The notes beneath the pieces were generated by a model. It searched no databases. It was not told where the DNA came from and saw only the letters and a program-made list of their open reading frames with translations. From positions 1 through 64,000 of the forward strand of contig UQLD01000003.1 of assembly GCA_900541855.1 (NCBI GenBank): a stretch of DNA of 64,000 nt, given 5' to 3'. The DNA comes from an uncultured Collinsella sp. GTDB lineage: Bacteria; Actinomycetota; Coriobacteriia; Coriobacteriales; Coriobacteriaceae. The translations under genes and the position numbers were made by a program. Shown in pieces: positions 34,774 to 41,352 of the stretch. Positions within the stretch are counted from its first letter, which is position 1, and each line of letters opens with the position of its first letter.

Positions 34774-35643
34774 CTACTGGGTATCCACGTAAAGGTCGAA
34801 CCCGCCCTGCGGTGTAGTGTCGACCGTGTCGGGCGCCTGTGAGTTAAAGTTCACGGGGACCATGCGCTTTGAGGCGCGGAAGCGCGTGCCGTCGGTGGCG
34901 ACGGGCGGTTCATCGACGGTGAGCTCGTAGTCGCCGGGCTTGAGCTCGATGCCGTCACCAGCGGAATTGACGTATTGATACTCGTCGATCGTCTGCCCTT
35001 TGAGCGTGCGCCCCACGATATGGATGAGCATTTGGCTGTCGCCGCGCGCGGTGTCCCACGTCGCGCCGTCCTTGACCTCGACCGACACATGTACCGAGCG
35101 CGTGCGGCCGAGCGATTGCTCGACAGACATCTCGACCTTGGCGGCGTCTTTTCGCTGTTGCTCAACATGGCTCCAGACGTTTCCAATTACCGAGCATGCG
35201 ATAACGCCGGCCATGAAGGCGATAAGGATGGGGCCGAGCGGAGAGCGACGTCCTGCATCTTCCTCGCGAGACAGATTGGGGCGACGTGTGGGCGCGGGCG
35301 CCTGGGCACCCTGCGAGGGCACGTCGAGAATACTGAAGGATGCCGTGCTGTCGGGATCGATGGTGTGACGCGGCTGCGGGGTCTTTGCCGGCGAGATCGA
35401 CATGTCGGCTGGCTCGCCGAGCGTGGCCGTAGCGTCGGCCTTGGCCTCGTCTGCCTCGGCCTGGGCCCAAGCTTGTTCGAAGGTCAGGGGCTCGACGGAA
35501 TCGAGGGCGGCGTCCGAGTCGGCGGCGACGTCGTTGCCGGTCTCGTCCTCGTCGCTCGACACGTCACGCGGCGTAGGCTCGTCCCACCCCTCGTCCGGAG
35601 CCTCACCCTCGCTATACCACCATTCAAAGTTATCGATATCCAT
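34774..35643 (-). CDS. Uncharacterised single-TM protein with acidic cytoplasmic domain
   Basis: I do not recognise this protein (289 aa). The first 145 or so residues are acidic and of low complexity, with Trp-rich ends (FEWWYSEGE). One TM helix follows (about 148-168, GPILIAFMAGVIACSVIGNVW). The outside domain of about 120 residues is predicted to be mostly beta (VHVSVEVKDGATW, GDGIELKPGDYELTVDEPP, RMVPVNFN). The shape recalls membrane-bound sensors or anti-sigma-like proteins, but there is no specific motif. AAGGGG lies before the ATG at 35643. The neighbours on either side give no clue. Confidence 0.7.
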   Translation of the reverse strand: MDIDNFEWWYSEGEAPDEGWDEPTPRDVSSDEDETGNDVAADSDAALDSVEPLTFEQAWAQAEADEAKADATATLGEPADMSISPAKTPQPRHTIDPDSTASFSILDVPSQGAQAPAPTRRPNLSREEDAGRRSPLGPILIAFMAGVIACSVIGNVWSHVEQQRKDAAKVEMSVEQSLGRTRSVHVSVEVKDGATWDTARGDSQMLIHIVGRTLKGQTIDEYQYVNSAGDGIELKPGDYELTVDEPPVATDGTRFRASKRMVPVNFNSQAPDTVDTTPQGGFDLYVDTQ

Positions 35644-35728
35644 ACGGGGCGCCCCTTAGGCCTCGCAAATAAACACTTGCTAGCCTTATACCCCCAGACG
35701 GCACTGGAGCTCGCCGGCACAGACAGGA

Positions 35729-35793
35729 AAACCGTCACAACATTCGACGCTTTTCCTCGATTTCGAGATTTTCGCCGAATGTTGTGACGGTTT
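35729..35793. repeat. Long stem element (family C)
   Basis: AAACCGTCACAACATTCG and its exact complement form an 18-bp perfect stem around a 29-base loop, which itself contains CTCGATTTCGAG. It lies between the ends of two divergently placed genes and is followed 21 bases later by a family B palindrome. Confidence 0.75.
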
Positions 35794-35813
35794 GGGCGAC
35801 TGGCTGGCAGCGC

Positions 35814-35846
35814 AATGCGACAAAGGGACTGTCTCTTTGTCACATT
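35814..35846. repeat. Family B palindrome
   Basis: AATGCGACAAAGGGA-CTG-TCTCTTTGTCACATT is an imperfect 15-bp inverted repeat of the GACAAAGGGAC type. It lies about 58 bases before the MFS gene start. Confidence 0.65.
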
Positions 35847-35903
35847 CTGTTAGAGTTGCAGGGATTGAATCCCGCTTATTAATGCGACATTGGAGTGACA
35901 GCC

Positions 35904-37145
35904 TTGACCGCCGCAACCACGCCTAAAAGCAAGTCAACCGCCGCCGCGCTTTCACCTGCGCGCACCAATCTTTGCCTGGCGCTGCTCGTGTTGTTAGGTT
36001 TTTCGCTCGGCTGCTCGGAGTTCGTGGTCATCGGCATCGAGAGCGACCTGGCGACGGAGCTCAGCATATCGCTTGCCACCGCAGGCCAGCTCATCAGCGT
36101 GTTTGCGCTTGTCTACGCCATCGCCACGCCGGTGCTTGCGCTCAGCACGGGACGTTTTCGCCGCTACCAGCTGCTCGTGTGCTACAGCATCGTCTTTGTG
36201 CTCGGCAACCTGGTCATGGCGTTGGCGCCCAACTTCCAGGTGCTGTTTATCTCGCGCATCATCCTGGGCTCCGTCTCTGGCGCACTGCTCGCTGTGGGTG
36301 TGACGTACATCCCCGAGCTGCTGTCCCCGCAGCAAACTTCGTTTGCCATCTCGGTGGTATATGGTGCGTTTTCCGTGGCAATGGTCTTTGTCACTTCGAT
36401 CGGCAAGTTTGTGGCCGACACACTCGATTGGCACGTGGCCATGTACGGCACGCTGGCCTTTGCCGTTCTGATCTGCGGAGCGCTCGTGATGTTTATGCCG
36501 CGCGCTGGGCAAACCGACGAACCTGCCACCTTTCGCGAGCAGGCGGGGCTGCTGCGCGAACCGAGCATCATCACCGGCATGCTCATCTTTTTGTTTGGCG
36601 TGGGCTCGGTCTATGTGTTCTACGGCTACGTGACGCCTTATCTTGAGCAGGTGCTGGGTATGGGCACGGTCGAAGCCAGTACCACGCTTATGGCCTACGG
36701 CGTATTCTGCCTGATCTCGAACATCCTGGGCGGATGGATCGATGCGCGCTTTGGCATGAAGGCGCTACTCGTAACGTTTGTGCTGCAGGCTGCGGCGTTA
36801 CTCGGGCTGTTTGCCGTGGGCGGCACCATGCCGCTCGCGCTGGTCTTTGTCTTTAGCTTGGCGTTGCTCATGTACCTGTTCTCGGTATCGTGTATCACGC
36901 ACTTTATGGATGTGGCACGCAGCCGCCATCCCAAGTCGATGGTACTCGCAAGTTCGGTTGAGCCCATGGCGTTTAACGTCGGCATCTCGTTTGGCACCGC
37001 AGTGGGCGGCGCCGTGGTAAGCAGCGTTGGCATTGCATATGTAGGCGCAGTGGGTGCCGCGTTCTCGCTTGTGGCCTGGGTGCTTACGCTGGTGACGATT
37101 AAGTTGGCTCGCTGGGAACGCAAGAGGGCGATGGCGCAGGCGTAG
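35904..37145 (+). CDS. MFS transporter, DHA1 (AraJ/PbuE-like) family
   Basis: A 12-TM major facilitator (413 aa), probably a proton-driven exporter of drugs, sugars or nucleosides. The first helix has SEFVVIGIESDLATELSISLATAGQLIS, typical of the AraJ/SotB branch. ALSTGRFRRYQLL covers the conserved loop between helices 2 and 3, and ISRIILGSVSGALLAV is helix 4. The start is probably TTG at 35904, with GGAG eight bases upstream; GTG at 35895 is the alternative. It is followed by the phosphatase gene 45 bases later, perhaps co-transcribed. Confidence 0.87.
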   Translation: MTAATTPKSKSTAAALSPARTNLCLALLVLLGFSLGCSEFVVIGIESDLATELSISLATAGQLISVFALVYAIATPVLALSTGRFRRYQLLVCYSIVFVLGNLVMALAPNFQVLFISRIILGSVSGALLAVGVTYIPELLSPQQTSFAISVVYGAFSVAMVFVTSIGKFVADTLDWHVAMYGTLAFAVLICGALVMFMPRAGQTDEPATFREQAGLLREPSIITGMLIFLFGVGSVYVFYGYVTPYLEQVLGMGTVEASTTLMAYGVFCLISNILGGWIDARFGMKALLVTFVLQAAALLGLFAVGGTMPLALVFVFSLALLMYLFSVSCITHFMDVARSRHPKSMVLASSVEPMAFNVGISFGTAVGGAVVSSVGIAYVGAVGAAFSLVAWVLTLVTIKLARWERKRAMAQA

Positions 37146-37190
37146 ATGCGATACTCGAGCTCGATGATGGCGATCGAAAGGAAACCGCAT

Positions 37191-37637
37191 ATGCAACGTG
37201 TACTGTTCATCTGCTATGGAAACATCTGCCGCTCGACGATGGCCGAGTCGGTGTTTACCGAGCTCGTGCGCCGCGCTGGGCGCGAGGCGGAGTTTGCCAT
37301 CGATTCCGCGGCGACCTCGACCGAGGAGATCGGCAACCCGCCACACCACGGTACCGTTGCCAAGCTACGCGAGGTCGGGATTCCCGTCGTCGCACATCGC
37401 GCACGTCAGGTGCGTCGCGCGGAGTATGGCGACTGGGACCACATTGTCTATATGGACGACGAGAACGCCCGCGCCCTGTACCGAATTTTTGGGAAGGACC
37501 CCGATGGCAAGATCTCGCGCCTGCTCGATTGGACCGATCGCCCCGGCGACGTGGCCGACCCCTGGTACACCGGCAATTTCGACGCCACCTACCGCGATGT
37601 ACTCGCCGGTTGCACCGCCATGCTCGAGCAGCTGTAG
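37191..37637 (+). CDS. Low-molecular-weight protein-tyrosine phosphatase
   Basis: Cytoplasmic LMW-PTP (148 aa). The P-loop CYGNICRS (Cys8 to Arg14, CX5R) is intact. The general acid is in DVADPWYTGNFDATYRDV. The start is the ATG at 37191 after AAAGGAAA; an upstream in-frame ATG at 37146 has no ribosome site. In other bacteria such enzymes act on tyrosine kinases of capsule synthesis or on low-molecular phosphates. No kinase partner is nearby. Confidence 0.93.
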   Translation: MQRVLFICYGNICRSTMAESVFTELVRRAGREAEFAIDSAATSTEEIGNPPHHGTVAKLREVGIPVVAHRARQVRRAEYGDWDHIVYMDDENARALYRIFGKDPDGKISRLLDWTDRPGDVADPWYTGNFDATYRDVLAGCTAMLEQL

Positions 37638-37680
37638 GCGCTCGGGCGGCGCGGGCACACGGGCCACGCCATCGGCATAA

Positions 37681-37750
37681 AACGAGCGTGGATTTTCTCC
37701 CACTTTGAGCGTTCGAGTGCGCTCTAAACGGGAGAAAATCCACGCTCGTT
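37681..37750. repeat. Long perfect stem element (family C) plus third half-site
   Basis: The arms 37681-37701 and 37730-37750 are perfect 21-bp complements (core CGAGCGTGGATTTTCTCCC) around a 28-base loop that contains GAGCG/CGCTC. A third partial copy of the right arm (GGGAGATAATCCACGCTCAT) follows at about 37759-37778. Convergent genes lie on both sides. Confidence 0.8.
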
Positions 37751-37779
37751 ATCTCGGTGGGAGATAATCCACGCTCATG

Positions 37780-37812
37780 AATGTGACAAAGGAACTGCCC
37801 CTTTGTCACATC
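37780..37812. repeat. Family B palindrome
   Basis: AATGTGACAAAGG, a short centre and CCTTTGTCACAT form a near-perfect inverted repeat, placed just after the long stem element and 11 bases from the end of the DUF4143 ATPase gene. Confidence 0.65.
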
Positions 37813-37823
37813 CGGGACTGGCC

Positions 37824-39185
37824 CTAGACCGGCTTGACCTCCAGCTTTATCCCCTCGGCGCAGGAGTCGCCCAAAACATCCGAAAGGGCCCAGGTCGCAT
37901 ATAGCGGCAAATAGAGAACCGCTCCGTTGCGCTCAACGTTGCCTCTTGAGAAAACAATCCCGAGCCTTACGCCATATTCAGCCGTATCAAGCACATGACC
38001 GAGCGCAGCGTGCGCGTGGTAATAGGAGCCCGATTTAACCTCGATCGGAACAGCCGTCCCATCCGGTCCATCGACCACAAAGTCCACTTCACCGCGCTTT
38101 TTTGTCTGATAGTAGTAAAGCTGGCGATTTTGGGCGGCCAGCTGCTGGGCCACCACGTTTTCGTAAATGCCGCCCAGATTGGGCTCCTTGCTATCAAGAT
38201 ACGCCGCTTGGGCGACTCCAACGGGGTAGCGCGCCATCAACATGCCCGTATCCGATTGATATAGCTTGAACTGCGATGGCCGCGCCGTCTTGAGCAGGGG
38301 CGATTTTGGCTCGGTTACGATATCGGCTTTGAGAGCAACGCCGGCATCGACAAGCCATACAAAATCTCGCTGATACTTCTCGTAGTAAGCCTTGGGGTCA
38401 ATGGAATTGAGCACGAAGCGCTTGTTTTCGCCCTCGAGCATAATAGGGAGCTGATCGTAGATGCTCTGCACCTGCAGGGCTCGCCCGCTTGCATACTTGG
38501 AGATATCCCGCCGGTACTGTTCGTTGAGCTCTGACTGTAGCTGACGAACAGAGGCAAGGTCGCCCTGCGTGTCAAGGAAACGCTGCACGACCTCCGGCAT
38601 TCCGCCGACAACGGTATAGGTCCTGAAGTTTGCCATCATCGCGTCATGAATGTAATCAGGAATGGGCCTCTCGCTGATACACGCGTCACGTATCGTTTGA
38701 CGAGCCCCCTCGCTCACCCCGATTGCCCAGCAAAACTCCTCAAAATCGAGCGGGAACATCCTAAGCTCGCGAACATACCCCACGGGATAGGACCTGACGC
38801 CCTTGAACTGAGTCCCGAGCATTGACCCCGAAAACGCCCAGCGGCACCTCCCGTCCTCAACAAGGAACTTTGCCATCGTCATGATGTCGGGGGCCTCTTG
38901 GACCTCATCGATAAACACGAGCGTTTTGCCTGGTGCAATCGACTTTCCCGAAAGAAGCGTCACCCTGCTGATGAAATCATCGGCATTCCGCGCCTCGAGA
39001 AGAGCATCTTTTGCCTGGCGGTTTTCCATGAGGTTAAGCTCGATGTAGGTTGCATGGTTGGCTTTGCCAAACGCGCGAATCGAATAGCTTTTGCCAATCT
39101 GGCGAGAACCCGTGATGAACAAGGCCTTTTGCTCGGAAGACTTCAGCCAACGCTCCAGCTCTGCCGCTATTTTCCTGCGCAGCAT
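37824..39185 (-). CDS. AAA+ ATPase with DUF4143 domain
   Basis: Orphan ATPase of the large AAA_14/DUF4143 group (453 aa). The P-loop GSRQIGKS is at 26-33 and the Walker B is TLVFIDEVQEAP. An arginine-rich sensor region includes WAFSGSMLG. The C-terminal DUF4143 domain has a PD-(D/E)XK-like signature: GEVDFVVDGPDGTAVPIEVKSG. The family is common, patchily distributed and of unknown role. I prefer the ATG at 39185 (GGGGAG upstream) to 39209. Three near-identical repeats at about 33-bp spacing lie directly upstream, which suggests specific regulation. Confidence 0.85.
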   Translation of the reverse strand: MLRRKIAAELERWLKSSEQKALFITGSRQIGKSYSIRAFGKANHATYIELNLMENRQAKDALLEARNADDFISRVTLLSGKSIAPGKTLVFIDEVQEAPDIMTMAKFLVEDGRCRWAFSGSMLGTQFKGVRSYPVGYVRELRMFPLDFEEFCWAIGVSEGARQTIRDACISERPIPDYIHDAMMANFRTYTVVGGMPEVVQRFLDTQGDLASVRQLQSELNEQYRRDISKYASGRALQVQSIYDQLPIMLEGENKRFVLNSIDPKAYYEKYQRDFVWLVDAGVALKADIVTEPKSPLLKTARPSQFKLYQSDTGMLMARYPVGVAQAAYLDSKEPNLGGIYENVVAQQLAAQNRQLYYYQTKKRGEVDFVVDGPDGTAVPIEVKSGSYYHAHAALGHVLDTAEYGVRLGIVFSRGNVERNGAVLYLPLYATWALSDVLGDSCAEGIKLEVKPV

Positions 39186-39204
39186 AGGCTCTCCCCTCGG
39201 TGTC

Positions 39205-39292
39205 ATCAAATGAAATGCAAAGTTTTATACGCTTGATTATCTATGAAACGCAGAATTTTTAGAACCTAAAATCAAATGAAATGCAGAGATTT
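39205..39292 (-). promoter_or_regulatory. Three phased direct repeats upstream of the DUF4143 ATPase gene
   Basis: ATCAAATGAAATGCAAAG at 39205, ATCTATGAAACGCAGAA at 39239 and ATCAAATGAAATGCAGAG at 39271. The spacing of 32-34 bases is close to three helical turns. They lie within an AT-rich stretch upstream of the gene and could be operator half-sites. Confidence 0.5.
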
Positions 39293-39326
39293 GAGATTAT
39301 AAGCAAAAGAAGGGGCACCACCGGCG

Positions 39327-39359
39327 AATGTGTCAAAGGGGCTGTCCCTTTGACACATT
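39327..39359. repeat. Family B palindrome, perfect
   Basis: AATGTGTCAAAGGG and CCCTTTGACACATT pair almost perfectly. Compared with other copies the core is GTGTC/GACAC in place of GTGAC/GTCAC, a change on both strands that keeps the stem. Confidence 0.7.
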
Positions 39360-39367
39360 GCGCTCGA

Positions 39368-39697
39368 CTACTCGTCAACGATCTCGGCAAGCCAGACGTT
39401 CAGCGTATCGACCTCGGGGCAGCAGAACTTTGCCGTACCGGGCTCGTTGCCAGGCACAGTTCCGCCATAGCGCAGGATATCGATATAGGGAAAGCCCACG
39501 TGGCAGGCCATGGCGCACATCTTGCCGCGGTCTCGGTCGAAGTCAAAAACGTCGCCCGGCTTGTGACCATGGTGGCAGCGGCACGCACCCAGCTGGTCCA
39601 CGCAGCTCACGCGGATACGCGGACGCTTGCCACGCGACGCGCCGAGCGGCTTGCTCTCGCCCGCAGGCCTGATGCCGCCCTCGCCGGCGTTACTCAT
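39368..39697 (-). CDS. TIGR04076-like cysteine-rich protein
   Basis: A small protein (109 aa) resembling the TIGR04076 group. It has cysteines at CVDQLGACRCHHGHKPGD, CAMACHVGFPYIDILRYGG and KFCCPEV, which may bind a metal or cluster. Its function is unknown. Its ATG overlaps the stop of the pyridoxamine kinase gene (ATGAGTAA), so translation of the two is coupled and a shared role in cofactor handling is possible. Confidence 0.75.
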   Translation of the reverse strand: MSNAGEGGIRPAGESKPLGASRGKRPRIRVSCVDQLGACRCHHGHKPGDVFDFDRDRGKMCAMACHVGFPYIDILRYGGTVPGNEPGTAKFCCPEVDTLNVWLAEIVDE

Positions 39698-40514
39698 GGT
39701 CGATCACATCCAGGCAGGCCTCGATGGGAAGGCCGGCCGATTTGTCCTCTTGGTCGGCATTGCGTTCGATAAGCTCTGCCACCACGCGCATGGCATCGGA
39801 CGTCGCGCGCTGCAGACTCCAGCCTGCCATAACGCGGCCGACGAGCACCGCCGAGAACGTGTCGCCCGTGCCCGGGAAATAGACCGGAATGAGCTCAAAG
39901 GGAATCGTAAAGTACTCCCCCGCCACATGGTCGTAACCGATAACCGCGTTCGTGCCATTGACTACGGCGCTCGTAATGACCACCGACTTGGCACCCAGCT
40001 CGCGCACGGCGTCCACAAGGGCGCGGGCCTCATCGGGCGTAATTTGCTCGGCAATAGGCCTATCGGCAAGCAGACACGCCTCGGTATAGTTGGGTACCGC
40101 GTAGTCTGCGCACTCCAGCAGGTGCCGCATAAGGCCAATCGTGGACTCGGGCACGCCCGCATAGAGCTTGCCGTTGTCGCCCATGATGGGGTCGACGAAC
40201 ACCTTGGTGCCCTTTTGCGCACGGCGGTGGCAAAAGTCCGAGATGATGCGCGTCTCTTCCTCGGTCACGATAAAGCCGGTCGAGATGGCGTCGAACTCAA
40301 AGCCGAGCTCCTCCCAGATGGCGAGGCTCTGGCGCACGTACTCGGTGGTGTCGTGGATGTAGAACTTGGGATAGTTGAGCGTGTCGGAAACGAGCGCCGT
40401 CGGCAGGTTATGGATACGGTAGCCCATGTGAGACAGCACCGGCAGCATGGCGGAAAGCGCGACCTTGCCGTAGCCGCACATATCGTTAATCAGCAGCAGC
40501 TGAGTATTCTTCAT
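39690..40514 (-). CDS. Pyridoxamine/pyridoxal kinase
   Basis: Ribokinase-like enzyme that phosphorylates B6 vitamers to make PLP (274 aa). It opens NTQLLLINDMCGYGKVALSAMLPVLSHMGY, typical of the PdxY-like pyridoxamine kinases of Firmicutes and Actinobacteria. FVDPIMGDNGKLY and the catalytic PGTGDTFSAVLVGR are present. The start is the ATG at 40514 after AAGGGGG; 34 more in-frame codons upstream are unsupported. It overlaps the TIGR04076-like gene. Confidence 0.9.
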   Translation of the reverse strand: MKNTQLLLINDMCGYGKVALSAMLPVLSHMGYRIHNLPTALVSDTLNYPKFYIHDTTEYVRQSLAIWEELGFEFDAISTGFIVTEEETRIISDFCHRRAQKGTKVFVDPIMGDNGKLYAGVPESTIGLMRHLLECADYAVPNYTEACLLADRPIAEQITPDEARALVDAVRELGAKSVVITSAVVNGTNAVIGYDHVAGEYFTIPFELIPVYFPGTGDTFSAVLVGRVMAGWSLQRATSDAMRVVAELIERNADQEDKSAGLPIEACLDVIDHE

Positions 40515-40639
40515 GAGAGTCCCCCTTAGGTCGGGCGCGGCGCAACGGCGCCACAGTGCGACTAAGTGTAGCGCAGGAGGCGTTGTGAGCGGTCGCCAGG
40601 GTCGCGAAGAGCGCATTGTTGCGGAAAGGTTTCGGAAAT

Positions 40640-40745
40640 GGGGGGCATAGGCCTTGCGGCCATGCCCGACGATTGAACGTCAGATTGCCGCTTAGGAACG
40701 CTTGCAGCGTCGAGCGGTTACGGCGTTTGGCAAAACGCCGTAACT
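40640..40745 (-). repeat. Compound palindromic element, family A copy 4 (degenerate)
   Basis: Keeps the terminal GTTACGGCGTTT/AAACGCCGTAAC hairpin and the CAGCGTCGAGC linker. The large stem has decayed (GGGGGCATAGGCC TTGC GGCCATGCCC remains). No gene ends next to it here; pdxY-like starts at 40514 on the same strand. It may be a fossil of a lost 3' end. Confidence 0.6.
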
Positions 40746-40761
40746 TAATAAGTTTGGTACC

Positions 40762-40797
40762 TTGACATTGGTTTCTCATGCTCCTAAATTGGTTAGG
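40762..40797 (+). promoter_or_regulatory. Promoter and candidate MarR operator of the exporter operon
   Basis: TTGACA (40762-40767), 17 bases, TAAATT (40785-40790). CCTAA-ATTGG-TTAGG (40783-40797) overlaps the -10 box, and a further CCTAAC half-site follows at 40816-40821. This is the expected layout for autoregulation by the MarR protein encoded 50 bases downstream. Confidence 0.65.
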
Positions 40798-40845
40798 CAC
40801 AAAACAATTCCTCTACCTAACTAAAGAAAGGAGCAGCACTAATTC

Positions 40846-41352
40846 ATGTGCGATGAACCTCTTAGCCTTTGTTCGCACGAGCCCGGCGGCGACCCGTCAC
40901 AGCCGGCGGATGCACCCGAAGCGGTTAGCTCAGAAGACAAGCTTGCCAAGCGCATCCTCAATAATCTGGGCTTTTGCGGCCATTACATGCATTTTCATGG
41001 CGGAGGCGTGTCCGGCAAGGCGCCCATCATCTGCCTGCTGGCCAAGCAGCCCGGCGGCGAGATGTCGCAGCAGGAACTCGGCATGCACTTTGACCTCAAG
41101 CCGGGGTCGCTTTCCGAGATCCTGTCCAAGCTCGAGGTCAACGGCCTCATCGAGCGCAGCCGTAACCCCAAGGATCGACGGCAGCTCACCATTCGCCTGA
41201 CCGAAACCGGCCGGGAAAACGCCCGCATCGACCAGGCGGCCCGCATCCGCTTTAGAGAACGGGCCTTTAGCGCGCTCACCCATGACGAGCGCGAAGACCT
41301 CGCCGAAATGCTCGATAAAATCCGTGTAACCTGGGAGGAACTGGATGATTAA
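40846..41352 (+). CDS. MarR family transcriptional regulator
   Basis: A winged-helix MarR regulator (168 aa). The DNA-binding part contains MSQQELGMHFDLKPGSLSEILSKLEVNGLIERSRNPKDRRQLTIRLTETG, with the wing DRRQ typical of the family. An N-terminal 30-residue tail carries several Cys and Pro. Another short Cys/His cluster (FCGHYMHFHGGG) precedes the HTH. GAAAGGAGC lies before the ATG. Its stop codon overlaps the first ABC exporter start (ATGATTAA), so it is the operon's own regulator, probably responding to an exported compound. Confidence 0.92.
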   Translation: MCDEPLSLCSHEPGGDPSQPADAPEAVSSEDKLAKRILNNLGFCGHYMHFHGGGVSGKAPIICLLAKQPGGEMSQQELGMHFDLKPGSLSEILSKLEVNGLIERSRNPKDRRQLTIRLTETGRENARIDQAARIRFRERAFSALTHDEREDLAEMLDKIRVTWEELDD

